A DNA stretch of 64,000 bases from JAXGMV01 sp040768445. GTDB taxonomy: Bacteria; Chloroflexota; Anaerolineae; Anaerolineales; Anaerolineaceae. The notes under the pieces were generated by a model. The model had not been told where the DNA came from, made no database searches, and saw only the letters and a list, made by a program, of their open reading frames with translations. The stretch is from assembly GCA_040768445.1 (NCBI GenBank), contig JAXGMV010000001.1, positions 1,054,001-1,118,000 of the forward strand, given 5' to 3'. Position numbers and translations under genes: made by a program. This document shows positions 34,555 to 43,485 of the stretch, one piece after another; positions within the stretch are counted from its first letter, which is position 1, and each line of letters begins with the position of its first letter.

Positions 34555-35528
34555 TGTCCCTGCGCACCACACTTACCCCTGGTGTCTATCACGGTGTGAA
34601 CAAAAAACCACCGTTCTTTGAAGGCTGGTATTACAAGCTGGTCAGCGCCGACGAGCGCTATAAAGTTGCCATCATCCCGGGTGTGATCCTTGGCGAAGAT
34701 GCGCACAGCTTCGTCCAGGTGTTGGACGGCGTGAGTGGCGAAACAGCCTATGTCAAGTTCCCACTCCAGGAGTTTCAGGCTGATGATCGCCGTTTCTCGA
34801 TTGAGCTCGGCCAGAACCAGTTTGATGACCGTCACCTGTCTTTAGCGCTTGAGGACCCCGACTGTCAACTGGCCGGCGAAATCCAGCTTGGAACGCTCAA
34901 CCCCTGGCCGGTGACACTGCTCTCGCCGGGCATCATGGGCTGGTATGCCTGGGTGCCGCGCATGGAGTGCTATCACGGCGTGCTGAGCTTTTCCCATTCC
35001 CTGCAGGGGTCACTGACACTCAACGGCACATCAATGGATTTCAGCGGCGGCAAGGGATATATCGAGAAGGACTGGGGGCAGGCCTTCCCTTCGGCGTGGG
35101 TCTGGTTTCAGAGCAACCATTTCTCCGGCATGTCCGCCTGCATCACCGCATCCGTGGCGATCATCCCCTGGGTCGGGCAGTCTTTCAGGGGGTTTATCGT
35201 CGGTTTTTGGCTGGATGGTACACTGCACCGCTTTACCACTTACCTGAACAGCAAAATTGAATCGCTTGAAATATCTGAAGGCCATGTCATGTGGGTGCTG
35301 CGAAACCGTACACACCGCCTGCATCTCAATGCATACCGCGCTGAAGGCAACTTGCTACTTGGCCCTACGCACGTGGATATGGGCAAGCGGGTGATGGAAA
35401 CGTTGAGTGCTGCCATACACGTCAAGCTTGAAACCCTGGATGGTGAGGTGGTGTATGAAGGCACTGGTGAGCACAGCGGGCTGGAAGTGATTGGCGACCT
35501 GCCGCGCTTGATGGCTGATAAACCTTAG
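34554..35528 (+). CDS. Tocopherol cyclase-like protein (lipocalin-type)
   Basis: A 324-residue member of the tocopherol cyclase family (plant VTE1, cyanobacterial SlrI-type homologues). The N-terminus has HGVNKKPPFFEGWYYKLVS, the centre MGWYAWVPRMECYHGVLSF, and the highly conserved GGKGYIEKDWGQAFPSAWVWFQSN (about 160-183). In plants the enzyme closes the chromanol ring of vitamin E; outside phototrophs the role is unknown and may concern other prenyl-quinone or lipid ligands. Sandwiched between a small fold-similar protein and an esterase in one operon. Confidence 0.87.
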   Translation: MSLRTTLTPGVYHGVNKKPPFFEGWYYKLVSADERYKVAIIPGVILGEDAHSFVQVLDGVSGETAYVKFPLQEFQADDRRFSIELGQNQFDDRHLSLALEDPDCQLAGEIQLGTLNPWPVTLLSPGIMGWYAWVPRMECYHGVLSFSHSLQGSLTLNGTSMDFSGGKGYIEKDWGQAFPSAWVWFQSNHFSGMSACITASVAIIPWVGQSFRGFIVGFWLDGTLHRFTTYLNSKIESLEISEGHVMWVLRNRTHRLHLNAYRAEGNLLLGPTHVDMGKRVMETLSAAIHVKLETLDGEVVYEGTGEHSGLEVIGDLPRLMADKP

Positions 35529-35535
35529 GAGCATT

Positions 35536-36426
35536 ATGGCCAGTATCCAGGCAAAAATTGTGGCAAAGGCGCTGCAACACCAGGATTTCGACTGGGCGAA
35601 AGGGTCGATTGCAGAACAGCGGGCAAAGCAGGAGAAGAACGCCAGGCTATTCAAGCTATCAAAAGATATTATTGTAGATAAACGCAATATCAACGGCATT
35701 CCTGCGGAATTTATCGCGACTGCGGGTTCAAAGCCAGGCGTGATCCTCTACCTGCACGGCGGCGCGTACGCCCTGGGGTCTGTTTCTGTCCACCGCGAAT
35801 TTCTGTCACGGCTGGCGAAAGCTTGCCAGACAAAAGTGCTGGCAATTGATTACCGGCTCGCCCCTGAGCATCCCTTCCCTGCCGCGCTGGAAGATACCCT
35901 GGGAGCCTATCACTGGTTGATTTCAGAGGGGTACGACCCTGCGTCGATTGTAATTGCCGGCGATTCTGCCGGCGGCGGGCTGGCGCTTGCCGCGCTGCTT
36001 TCACTGCGGGACAGCAATGCACCCCTTCCGGCGTGTGCGGTGTGCCTCTCACCCTGGCTGAACCTGTCATACACGCGTGAGACAGGTAATAACAACAACG
36101 ATCCTGTTCTCAACCCTGCGATTCTCAGCACGTTTGCGCACCTGTATGCTGGTCAAGCTGACCCGTGCAGCCCGTTGATTTCACCGCTTTTTGCTGATCT
36201 GCACGGTCTGCCGCCCATGCTCATCCAGGCGGGCACTAACGAGATATTGATCGACGAGATCGAGCAATTGTGTGAAAAAGCCCGCCAGTCAGGTGTGGCA
36301 GTTGAACTCGACCGCTGGCCGGGGTTGTTCCATGTCTTTCAAATTGTCCCGATTTTGCCGGAAACAAAACGCAGCCTTGAGAAAATCGCCCATTTTATCG
36401 GCAGAAAAATTGGCCACAGCCCCTGA
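35536..36426 (+). CDS. Alpha/beta hydrolase, HSL family
   Basis: A 296-residue esterase of the hormone-sensitive lipase group. The oxyanion motif is LYLHGGAYALGS (about 70-81), the nucleophile is in GDSAGGGLAL (Ser near 144), with Asp and His expected near EILIDEIEQL and LFHVFQ. It cleaves carboxyl esters, probably of short acids. TTAGGAG lies 4 nt before the ATG and 7 nt separate it from the upstream gene, so it is the third gene of that operon. Confidence 0.92.
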   Translation: MASIQAKIVAKALQHQDFDWAKGSIAEQRAKQEKNARLFKLSKDIIVDKRNINGIPAEFIATAGSKPGVILYLHGGAYALGSVSVHREFLSRLAKACQTKVLAIDYRLAPEHPFPAALEDTLGAYHWLISEGYDPASIVIAGDSAGGGLALAALLSLRDSNAPLPACAVCLSPWLNLSYTRETGNNNNDPVLNPAILSTFAHLYAGQADPCSPLISPLFADLHGLPPMLIQAGTNEILIDEIEQLCEKARQSGVAVELDRWPGLFHVFQIVPILPETKRSLEKIAHFIGRKIGHSP

Positions 36427-36485
36427 GGTAGCAGGTTTATAGCCTTAGGGAAACCGTCTGAAACTGAGAAACACCAAAGAAAATT

Positions 36486-36514
36486 TGACCCCGCAAGCTA
36501 GCGCTTCGGGGTCA
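36486..36514. terminator. Terminator between convergent genes
   Basis: TGACCCCG and CGGGGTCA form an 8-bp stem. It lies between the hydrolase gene (+) and the dehydrogenase gene (-), with weak T-runs. Confidence 0.65.
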
Positions 36515-36542
36515 TGATTGTTAGGTAACTAAAAAGCTGAGA

Positions 36543-37562
36543 TTACCTGTCACCTGTACCGGTCAGACGCGGCAGGGGCAGGTCCGGCATGCTCAACAGG
36601 CCGGCGCGTGACCCCAATACCTGCGGGATCATGTTGACCGCCAGGTTGATGGTCGCCCTGCCGCCCGGGATCTCGGGCTGGATGCGCAGGCTGATGGGCG
36701 GCTCGCCTTTGATCTCGATGCTGTCACCGGTGGCGACATTTTCAAGCTCAGGCAGCACCTGCTGCGGATGCTCCAGCAGGATGACGGTGTTGCCGCCGGA
36801 AATACCGCGGGCAATGTGCCTGCAGCCGGCCACCATGCCAGGTGACACACGCACATGCGGGGTCTCGCGCAGGGTGTTTGACAGGATTGGCCAGCGTTCC
36901 TCCTGGATTTCTTCCAGCGTCCAACCGAGTGAATCGGCAATCATGTCGATCGACTGGCGGAAGCCAATGTGCCCGACGATTTCGCCGGACTGAATGCCCT
37001 CGGCAAAGGCTTCGGGCGACAGGCCGACGCCCTGCGTGCGCATCACGGTTGGACCGAAGGGCGTCAGGTCATTGACGCGCGTGGCGTGAATGCTCTCCAC
37101 CCGGCTGCAGACGCCGGAGAGCAGCAGCACCAGCACGTCCAGCACAAAACCCGGGTTGACACCTGCACCCAGCAGGCTGACGCCGTGCTCTTTAGCCAGC
37201 CTATCCAGGGCGTTAGCCTCAAAGAAGTGGCTGCGCCAGGGGTAAGCCATCTCCTCAGCGATGGTGATGCAGTTGCTGCCGGAACGCAGGATGTTCTGCA
37301 GGTCATCGTAGATATCGCTGATGAAGGAACCAGTTGCCAGCAGGGTGATATCCGGTTTGGTTTGCTCCAACAGCCCCTCGGCATCAGGGCTGATGCGGAT
37401 GCCGGCAGCGTCCTCAAAGCCGGGCAGGTCGCCCATGTCGTGACCCGCCAGGTCAGGCCGGCGGTCAACCACGCCCACCAGCTGGTAACCCGGCCGGCTG
37501 CACACCAGCTGAGCCATGCCGGCGCCCATGGCGCCCAGTCCAAACTGTACCACCTTGATCAT
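36543..37562 (-). CDS. 2,4-diaminopentanoate dehydrogenase-like oxidoreductase
   Basis: A 339-residue NAD(P)-dependent enzyme related to dihydrodipicolinate reductase and to 2,4-diaminopentanoate dehydrogenase (Ord) of ornithine fermentation. The Rossmann site is VVQFGLGAMGAGMAQLV (4-20); TIAEEMAYPW and GAGVNPGFVLDVLVLLLSGVC are typical of the Ord-like group, and GGNTVILLEHPQQV lies in the C-terminal part. The reaction is an oxidative deamination of an amino acid, the exact substrate open. GGAGG lies 6 nt before the ATG. The first 27 codons and upstream region are duplicated at 39609-39702. Confidence 0.82.
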   Translation of the reverse strand: MIKVVQFGLGAMGAGMAQLVCSRPGYQLVGVVDRRPDLAGHDMGDLPGFEDAAGIRISPDAEGLLEQTKPDITLLATGSFISDIYDDLQNILRSGSNCITIAEEMAYPWRSHFFEANALDRLAKEHGVSLLGAGVNPGFVLDVLVLLLSGVCSRVESIHATRVNDLTPFGPTVMRTQGVGLSPEAFAEGIQSGEIVGHIGFRQSIDMIADSLGWTLEEIQEERWPILSNTLRETPHVRVSPGMVAGCRHIARGISGGNTVILLEHPQQVLPELENVATGDSIEIKGEPPISLRIQPEIPGGRATINLAVNMIPQVLGSRAGLLSMPDLPLPRLTGTGDR

Positions 37563-37575
37563 ACTGCACCTCCAT
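37482..37575 (-). repeat. 94-bp direct repeat, copy 1 (5' end of dehydrogenase gene)
   Basis: Matches 39609-39702 with five differences that I can count. It contains the ribosome-binding site, the start codon and the first 27 codons. Weaker similarity continues upstream (ATTATCAACCG occurs at comparable distance in both). Confidence 0.92.
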
Positions 37576-37761
37576 AAAACGTGTTAAAGATGACAGATAT
37601 TAAGCAGTTTTTATTATCAACCGACGAGAGTACGATGTCAATTTCACAACCTGGCTCATTGTTCAGACTGAGCGCTTCGTTTGTCTCAATCCATTCTGTG
37701 GCAACAATGGGTTAACACTAATAAAAAAAATAGCTATCAGTTATGAACCAGTCTAAATTAG

Positions 37762-37788
37762 TTATGGACGCGTCCATAAATTATGGAC
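37762..37788. promoter_or_regulatory. 18-bp perfect palindrome plus third half-site
   Basis: TTATGGACG and CGTCCATAA (37762-37779) form a perfect palindrome and TTATGGAC repeats at 37781-37788. It lies just 3' of the AlbA_2 gene and about 200 nt upstream of the dehydrogenase. It looks like a binding site for a dimeric regulator, possibly the AlbA_2 protein itself. Confidence 0.5.
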
Positions 37789-37798
37789 TTTTGTTTTC

Positions 37799-39481
37799 TT
37801 AACCCTTCCATTCATAGTGTGCTCCACGCCGCTTGCCAACCAATTGGAATTTTTCATGCTTTATTGCCAGTTTCTGTAATAATCGTTTCGCCTGAAGATC
37901 TGTTATCTTGCATAGAATTGCGGCTTGCGTTCTCGTAATGCTTCCATTCTCTTTTACAAAATCTAGTATTGAAACTTCCATTTCATTTAAATCTAATCCC
38001 CTCGCTCTGGTGTATTCTGCTTGCAATTTGAACCGCTCATAAAGCACACGAGAGAGAATATATATCCTTCCCCGTTTTTCGCCGCGGCCTTCAATCAAAC
38101 CGTTCTCATGCAATCGTTCCAGCACTGTCCGCGCCTGGTTATCACCTTTCTGAATCAGTTGGGTCGTACGATCCAAATCGATCCGCCGTTCGAAGAAGAG
38201 GGTGTTTAATACCAGTAAATCATCGAGCTGCAAGAACTTACCCGCTTGATCCTGCTCGAATACAAAGGCAGCAAAATCCAGAGAAGGTTTTCCGCCACGT
38301 AAAACCACTCGTACACCCTCAGGGTCGCTGCGTGAATAATCCGGTGTTGGACGTCCATATCTCAGCTGCCCCATAAAAATCTTATCCACGCCTCGCCCGG
38401 TTTGTTCTACCAACCCTATTCTTCGAAATGCCTCGGCTAGACGTGGGTTGCGCGGTTTGGGCTCGTGAACGAGGATATTATCCGGCGTAATACCGGCTGG
38501 CAGACCGCCAGGATTGGTGATAAGCAGGTGGTCCAGATACCATTGAATATAAACAGCACCAAGCCGGGAGTAATCCCGGTGTATTAGAGCATTATTAACC
38601 GCTTCGCGAAAACCAATTGCGGAATAATCTGGAATGGGCAGACGAATCATACCTACCAGGGTCTCTTGTTCCTCGTTGCGCACAGCAAAGCGGTTTTCGA
38701 TATCCTGGATGACCTTAAGCAACGGCCCATCCAGTAAATCATTTACTTTTACATCTCCGGTTGGATCCAATACCTGGAAATTTACCTGGTGGGTTGGAAT
38801 AGCCTTGCGAAGAGCATGTAGTCTTCCCAGCAGTAGAACGCCGGCGATATTAGGCACCAGCTGTTTTTCATGTGTCTCGACCAACCGTAACGCTTGTGCT
38901 AATTCCTGGTCTGAAAGCTCCAGCAAAGCCCTGTCACCGCGTAAATTGGAAACCATCTGGCGTAAACGTTCAAACTCCAAGGGATCAAGGTCATTGAATG
39001 TCAATTCGTCCATTTCTTGCGCAGAAAAGTCAAGAAGGCCTAAATCTGTACGACGCGAACGCTGATCGCGCGGGTGGAATGGCAGGGATTGTGGCCTACC
39101 ATCTGGGCCTATTACCCGTTTCAAGGCAGTACCTGCCATGGTGGCACAAGGTTCTGGATATTGATCTGTCTGAATTGTAATCACCGGACCCGCATCCATT
39201 GAAAATACCTGAACGCGTGCGATGATATTTGGGACCGTATTATTGAAAATCGCAGATTGTAATCTTATAGGGTCCGTTGTCCGCTCATGTCTGGCTTGGC
39301 TGCCAGTGATCCTGCCATCATCTTCGACCCCAATCAAAATTGTGCCACCAGAAGCATTTGCCATGGCAACCACTTCTTCGTAGATTTCCCGATCTGATAT
39401 CCGCCGGCGGTCTGACTTGAATTCGACCGTCAGACTCTCGCCCTGTAAAATCATTTGCAATAGCTGCTCACTTGAAATCAT
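37799..39481 (-). CDS. AlbA_2 (Schlafen-type) DNA-binding/ATP-binding protein
   Basis: A 560-residue protein with an N-terminal AlbA_2 domain (about 5-130; ESLTVEFKSDRR and MANASGGTILIGVEDDGRITG), a middle region with FREAVNNALIHRDYS and an ATPase-like C-terminal part (LLITNPGGLP, NPRLAEAFRRIGLVEQTGRGVDKI) as in putative transcriptional regulators of the HATPase_c_4 type. Winged-helix segments end the chain (SITRTQAAILCKITDLQAKRLLQKL). Such proteins are regulators or defence factors of poorly known function. The ATG at 39481 has GGAAGTG upstream. It is flanked by 94-bp repeats and AT-richer than its neighbours, suggesting insertion. Confidence 0.87.
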   Translation of the reverse strand: MISSEQLLQMILQGESLTVEFKSDRRRISDREIYEEVVAMANASGGTILIGVEDDGRITGSQARHERTTDPIRLQSAIFNNTVPNIIARVQVFSMDAGPVITIQTDQYPEPCATMAGTALKRVIGPDGRPQSLPFHPRDQRSRRTDLGLLDFSAQEMDELTFNDLDPLEFERLRQMVSNLRGDRALLELSDQELAQALRLVETHEKQLVPNIAGVLLLGRLHALRKAIPTHQVNFQVLDPTGDVKVNDLLDGPLLKVIQDIENRFAVRNEEQETLVGMIRLPIPDYSAIGFREAVNNALIHRDYSRLGAVYIQWYLDHLLITNPGGLPAGITPDNILVHEPKPRNPRLAEAFRRIGLVEQTGRGVDKIFMGQLRYGRPTPDYSRSDPEGVRVVLRGGKPSLDFAAFVFEQDQAGKFLQLDDLLVLNTLFFERRIDLDRTTQLIQKGDNQARTVLERLHENGLIEGRGEKRGRIYILSRVLYERFKLQAEYTRARGLDLNEMEVSILDFVKENGSITRTQAAILCKITDLQAKRLLQKLAIKHEKFQLVGKRRGAHYEWKG

Positions 39482-39608
39482 GTTCACTTCCAAAAGTTAG
39501 TTGATGGTTCAAGTACGTAGGTTGCTCTGCTATTAGCACAGACTAATAATCACATTCAGGATTTCATTCCCAGCGTTGTCCTACTCGACCGTTTCAGTAA
39601 CTCTCCAA

Positions 39609-39702
39609 CTGGTAACCCGGCCGGCTGCACACCAGCTGAGCCATGCCGGCGCCCATTGCGCCCAGTCCAAACTGAACCACTTTGATCATGCTGCGCCTCC
39701 AT
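39609..39702 (-). pseudogene. 5' remnant of the dehydrogenase gene (direct-repeat copy 2)
   Basis: The minus strand encodes the same 27 N-terminal residues as the enzyme at 36543-37562 (MIKVVQFGLGAMGAG, start at 39689), with a ribosome-binding site, and then departs into a stop. It is a truncated copy upstream of the AlbA_2 gene. Confidence 0.88.
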
Positions 39703-39893
39703 GTGTCTAACTTGCGCTGCGATGAGATACTTCTTCCTTAATATTATCAACCGGCGCATCAGGGCTGTCAACCAGTGACTGTGTGGTTGGAAAGTGATGG
39801 ATGACAGGCGCAATGCGTGCCTTTGTCCATTCTGGATTTGGCTGGAATGGCTATAATAATGATACAGAAATAAATACCTTACGGAGGTTCATT

Positions 39894-41702
39894 ATGATCA
39901 AACTGCTTTCGGGTGACGAAGCGGTGGCGCGCGGCGCCTGGGAAGCAGGTGTGAAAGTCTCTTCTGCATACCCTGGCACACCCAGCACCGAGATACAGGA
40001 GAACTTCGCCCGCTATCCCAACGTGTATGCCGAATGGGCACCCAATGAGAAGGTCGCCATGGACGCAGCCATCGGCGCGGCCTATGCCGGCACTCGCGCT
40101 TTTACCTCCATGAAACATGTCGGATTGAATGTTGCCATGGATTCCTTCATGTATGCCTCGATGACTGGCGTAGAAGCTGGTTTACTGATCATTTCGGCTG
40201 ACGACCCTGCCATGCACTCCAGCCAGAACGAGCAGGACAACCGCAACCTGGCAAAGTTTGCTCGCATCCCCTGCCTGGAGCCGAGCGACAGCCAGGAAGC
40301 CAAGGACCTGACCATCGCTGCTTTTGGGATCAGCGAGCGCTTTGACACACCGGTGATGCTGCGCATGACCACCCGTATCTGCCACTCCACCAGTGCGGTG
40401 GAGCTGGGTGAGCGCATGGAATGGGAGATGAGCGCCGAGCGCAAGGAAAAATTCCCACGCAACCCCGCCAAGTACGTAATGGTTCCGGGCAACGCCATGA
40501 AGCGCCATCCTGTTATTGAACAGCGCATCAAGGACCTGGCTGAATTTGCCGAGACCTTCCCCTTCAACGTTATCGTCGAGGGCAGCGAGGAACTGGGTAT
40601 CATCACTGCGGGTGTCTCTTACCAGTACGCACGTGAAGTTTTCCCGGGTGCATCCTTTCTGCATCTGGGCATGACCCACCCGCTGCCGGAGGAGATGATA
40701 CGGCGCTTTGCTGCATCTGTTAGGCGGCTGATCGTGGTTGAAGAACTTGATCCCTTCATTGAAGATGCCGTGCATCTGATGGGGATCAAAGTGGAAGGTA
40801 AAAGCATTTTCCCGCTGACAGGTGAACTGGACCCGCGCGTCGTGCGTGAATCGGCTGTCAAAGCCGGCTTGCTGCCTGAAAGTGAATCCGTGCCGCTGGC
40901 AAATGTGGATGCTGGCTCACTGCCTGCACGACCGCCGGTGCTTTGCCCGGGCTGCCCGCATCGCCCGGCTTTCTTTGCACTCTCAAAGCTCAAGGTACCG
41001 GTCAATGGCGATATCGGCTGCTACACGCTGGGTCTGATCCCACCGTTGAGCGCCCTGCACACCTGCGGCTGCATGGGGGCGGGTATTGCCGTGGCGCACG
41101 GCGCAGTCAAGGGTGGCAGCCCCGAGCGGCATGTGGCAGTGATCGGCGATTCGACCTTCTTCCACTCCGGCATACCAGCACTGATCAATACGCTGTATAA
41201 CCAGTCACCCGTGGTGACGATCATTATGGACAACCGCATCACTGGCATGACGGGGCACCAGCAGAACCCTGCTACGGGTCAAACCCTGCAGGGCAAGCCG
41301 GCGCCTGAGGTGGATATCGAAGCGGTGGTGCGCGCGCTGGGCTTCAAACATGTCAAGACCGTGCCGGCACTGCAGGTGAAGGAAGTCGAAGCCACACTAA
41401 AAGAGTACCTGGCGCTGGACGAGCCGGCTGTACTGATTACGCGCGAGCCGTGTGCCCTGCTGCCGGAGTCACGCAATAAGTGGCGCCCGATGGTGGTGGA
41501 TGCTGACGTGTGCAACGGCTGCACCATGTGCTTCCGTATCGGCTGCCCGGCGATCAGCAAGAGCGATGAGCTGGATGAGAAATTCCAGCGTCCTAAAGCG
41601 TTGATCGATGCCAGTATGTGCACCGGCTGCGAGGTGTGTGCACAGGTTTGCCCGCGCGATGCCATACACTTCCTTGATGAAGAGAAAGCGGAGGTAGGTT
41701 AA
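39894..41702 (+). CDS. iorA: Indolepyruvate:ferredoxin oxidoreductase, alpha subunit
   Basis: A 602-residue IorA: it oxidatively decarboxylates aryl-pyruvates from aromatic amino acids to acyl-CoA, reducing ferredoxin. The N-terminal pyrimidine-binding part (SSAYPGTPSTEIQENFARYPNVYAEWAPNEKVAMDAAIGAAYAG) is followed by the TPP site GDSTFFHSGIPALINTLYNQSPVVTIIMDNRITGMTG (about 430-465). Two 4Fe-4S motifs close the chain: CNGCTMCFRIGCP and CTGCEVCAQVCP. GGAGG is 7 nt before the ATG at 39894; a TATAAT lies upstream near 39853. It forms an operon with iorB and indicates anaerobic amino acid fermentation. Confidence 0.95.
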   Translation: MIKLLSGDEAVARGAWEAGVKVSSAYPGTPSTEIQENFARYPNVYAEWAPNEKVAMDAAIGAAYAGTRAFTSMKHVGLNVAMDSFMYASMTGVEAGLLIISADDPAMHSSQNEQDNRNLAKFARIPCLEPSDSQEAKDLTIAAFGISERFDTPVMLRMTTRICHSTSAVELGERMEWEMSAERKEKFPRNPAKYVMVPGNAMKRHPVIEQRIKDLAEFAETFPFNVIVEGSEELGIITAGVSYQYAREVFPGASFLHLGMTHPLPEEMIRRFAASVRRLIVVEELDPFIEDAVHLMGIKVEGKSIFPLTGELDPRVVRESAVKAGLLPESESVPLANVDAGSLPARPPVLCPGCPHRPAFFALSKLKVPVNGDIGCYTLGLIPPLSALHTCGCMGAGIAVAHGAVKGGSPERHVAVIGDSTFFHSGIPALINTLYNQSPVVTIIMDNRITGMTGHQQNPATGQTLQGKPAPEVDIEAVVRALGFKHVKTVPALQVKEVEATLKEYLALDEPAVLITREPCALLPESRNKWRPMVVDADVCNGCTMCFRIGCPAISKSDELDEKFQRPKALIDASMCTGCEVCAQVCPRDAIHFLDEEKAEVG

Positions 41703-41703
41703 G

Positions 41704-42306
41704 ATGATGGCGAATATCAATTTTCTACTGGCCGGTGTGGGCGGCCAGGGTACCATACTGGCGAGTGATGTGCTGGTGAACCTGGGATTGGCTGCCGGCT
41801 ACGAAGCCAAGCAGGCTGAAGTGCACGGTATGTCGCAGCGCGGCGGCAGTGTCACCAGCCATGTGCGCTGGGGTGAGCATGTCTATTCGCCGCTGATCGG
41901 CGCCGGCGAGGTGGACGTGTTTGTGGCGTTCGAGAAGGCTGAAGCGCTGCGCAGTGTCAACCTGCTGCGTAAAAATGCCCTGGCGCTGGTCAACATGGAA
42001 GCGATTGAACCGGTGACCGTCACCTCAGGCGGGCAGACCTACCCGGGGGATGAGCACTTACGCGTCACACTGGCACAGGTCACTGAGCGGGCGGTTTACC
42101 TGCCAGCGGGCGAGATTGCCGGGACGCTTGGCAACATCAAGGCTGCCAACGTCGTCCTGCTGGGGGCGCTCTCCACCATGCTGGAGCCGCAGACCGGGCT
42201 GGGCGCTGATGCCTGGCTGGAGGTCATTCTGGCACGCGTACCGGCTAAGTTTGCCGAGCTCAACCGCCAGGCATTTTTGAAGGGACGCGAGGCAGCTGGC
42301 GGATAA
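41704..42306 (+). CDS. iorB: Indolepyruvate:ferredoxin oxidoreductase, beta subunit
   Basis: A 200-residue gamma/beta-type subunit of 2-oxoacid ferredoxin oxidoreductase, with FLLAGVGGQGTILASDVL (about 7-24) and QAEVHGMSQRGGSVTSHVRWG (about 38-58), the standard IorB signature. It binds CoA and completes the active site with IorA. It starts one base after the iorA stop codon; GGAGG lies within the iorA 3' end. Confidence 0.95.
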   Translation: MMANINFLLAGVGGQGTILASDVLVNLGLAAGYEAKQAEVHGMSQRGGSVTSHVRWGEHVYSPLIGAGEVDVFVAFEKAEALRSVNLLRKNALALVNMEAIEPVTVTSGGQTYPGDEHLRVTLAQVTERAVYLPAGEIAGTLGNIKAANVVLLGALSTMLEPQTGLGADAWLEVILARVPAKFAELNRQAFLKGREAAGG

Positions 42307-42332
42307 ACAATCAGATACTTGAGTTAATTTTC

Positions 42333-42365
42333 ATACAGCACCTTGTCTAAAGCAGGGTGCTGTAT
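42333..42365 (+). terminator. Terminator-like hairpin after iorB
   Basis: ATACAGCACC and GGTGCTGTAT form a perfect 10-bp stem 27 nt after the iorB stop. The following tract is only moderately U-rich. Confidence 0.65.
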
Positions 42366-42522
42366 CTATTTTGCCAGATGCACAATTTAGGCGATAATAA
42401 AGGATGAAGTAATGATGCAGGTTGAAAACCTGTTTCGTCTTCAGTTTAGACAATGTGAACCACACTCTGAGGCAATCTATTTAAATAATCACTCAATAAC
42501 AGTTATTTGAAAGGAGCAAGCA

Positions 42523-43449
42523 ATGATTATTGATGTGCACCAGCATTGGGAACCCGAATTTGTTTTAGGTGACTTCATTCCCTTTATTTCTCAGTTCATC
42601 AAGGATATGTATACCTCAATGAAATGTCCCGAGGTCTCCCTGGAAGCGATCGAGAAGGAGTACCGCTACCTGACCGATGATCCCTACGGCGAAAAGATGA
42701 TCGAGTTGATGGACAAGAGCGGTGTGGATAAATCGGTGTTGTTTGTGTGGGACAGGCCGGCATTCACCGATATTACCATTATGGAAACAAACAAGCGCAT
42801 TGGCGAGATCGCCCGCCGCTTCCCCGGGCGGTTCATCCCGTTTGCCAGCATCAACCCGTCTCGTGAGAAGTGCGTGGACATGTTGAAGCAGTGCATTGAC
42901 GAGTATGGACTGGTGGGTATGAAGTGGCATCCGGATGTCCCCCCGTTTTACCCGGCCGACCCGAAGAATTACCCGCTGCTGCAGGTGATGGACGACCATA
43001 AGATGACCCTGGTGGTGCACACCGGTGCGCTGCCGATCCCATCCAAGTCGCTCTATTCGCACCCGCTGCTGCTGGATGAACTCCTGGTGGATTTCCCGAA
43101 CATCAACATCATCGCCGCTCACTGCGGCTGGCGCTGGTGGCCTGAGCTGGCGGGCATCATGGAATGGAAACCCCGGATCTACGGCTGTTTGACCGAGTGG
43201 CAGTTGATGGCGGTTGCGGATTATGGCAAGTTCTGCAGGACACTGCGCCAGATGATCGACAGCATGGGCATTGACCGCATCATGTGGGGCACCGACAACC
43301 CCAGCTTCACTGCACTGGTGCCTGTCAAACGCTGGATTGAGATCATCCAGGGTCTGCCCACCGAAGCGCCGGACGGCATTGTGTTCACGGAAGCCGAAGT
43401 CAAGGCTATCCTGGGCGGCAATGCTGAGCGCCTGTTTAATCTCGTATAA
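42523..43449 (+). CDS. Amidohydrolase-family protein (amidohydrolase_2)
   Basis: A 308-residue TIM-barrel metallohydrolase. The metal-site motifs are MIIDVHQHW at the start, VVHTGALP (about 165), AAHCGWRWWPE (about 200) and MWGTDNPSF (about 265), as in the amidohydrolase_2/decarboxylase group. It hydrolyses or decarboxylates a small cyclic or aromatic substrate, unknown. AAAGGAG precedes the ATG. It leads a three-gene set with the creatininase-family and ATC-hydrolase-like proteins, which suggests stepwise opening of a cyclic amide. Confidence 0.85.
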   Translation: MIIDVHQHWEPEFVLGDFIPFISQFIKDMYTSMKCPEVSLEAIEKEYRYLTDDPYGEKMIELMDKSGVDKSVLFVWDRPAFTDITIMETNKRIGEIARRFPGRFIPFASINPSREKCVDMLKQCIDEYGLVGMKWHPDVPPFYPADPKNYPLLQVMDDHKMTLVVHTGALPIPSKSLYSHPLLLDELLVDFPNINIIAAHCGWRWWPELAGIMEWKPRIYGCLTEWQLMAVADYGKFCRTLRQMIDSMGIDRIMWGTDNPSFTALVPVKRWIEIIQGLPTEAPDGIVFTEAEVKAILGGNAERLFNLV

Positions 43450-43485
43450 ACAATAACAAATATTTACCTCTGCAGGAGATTTACC

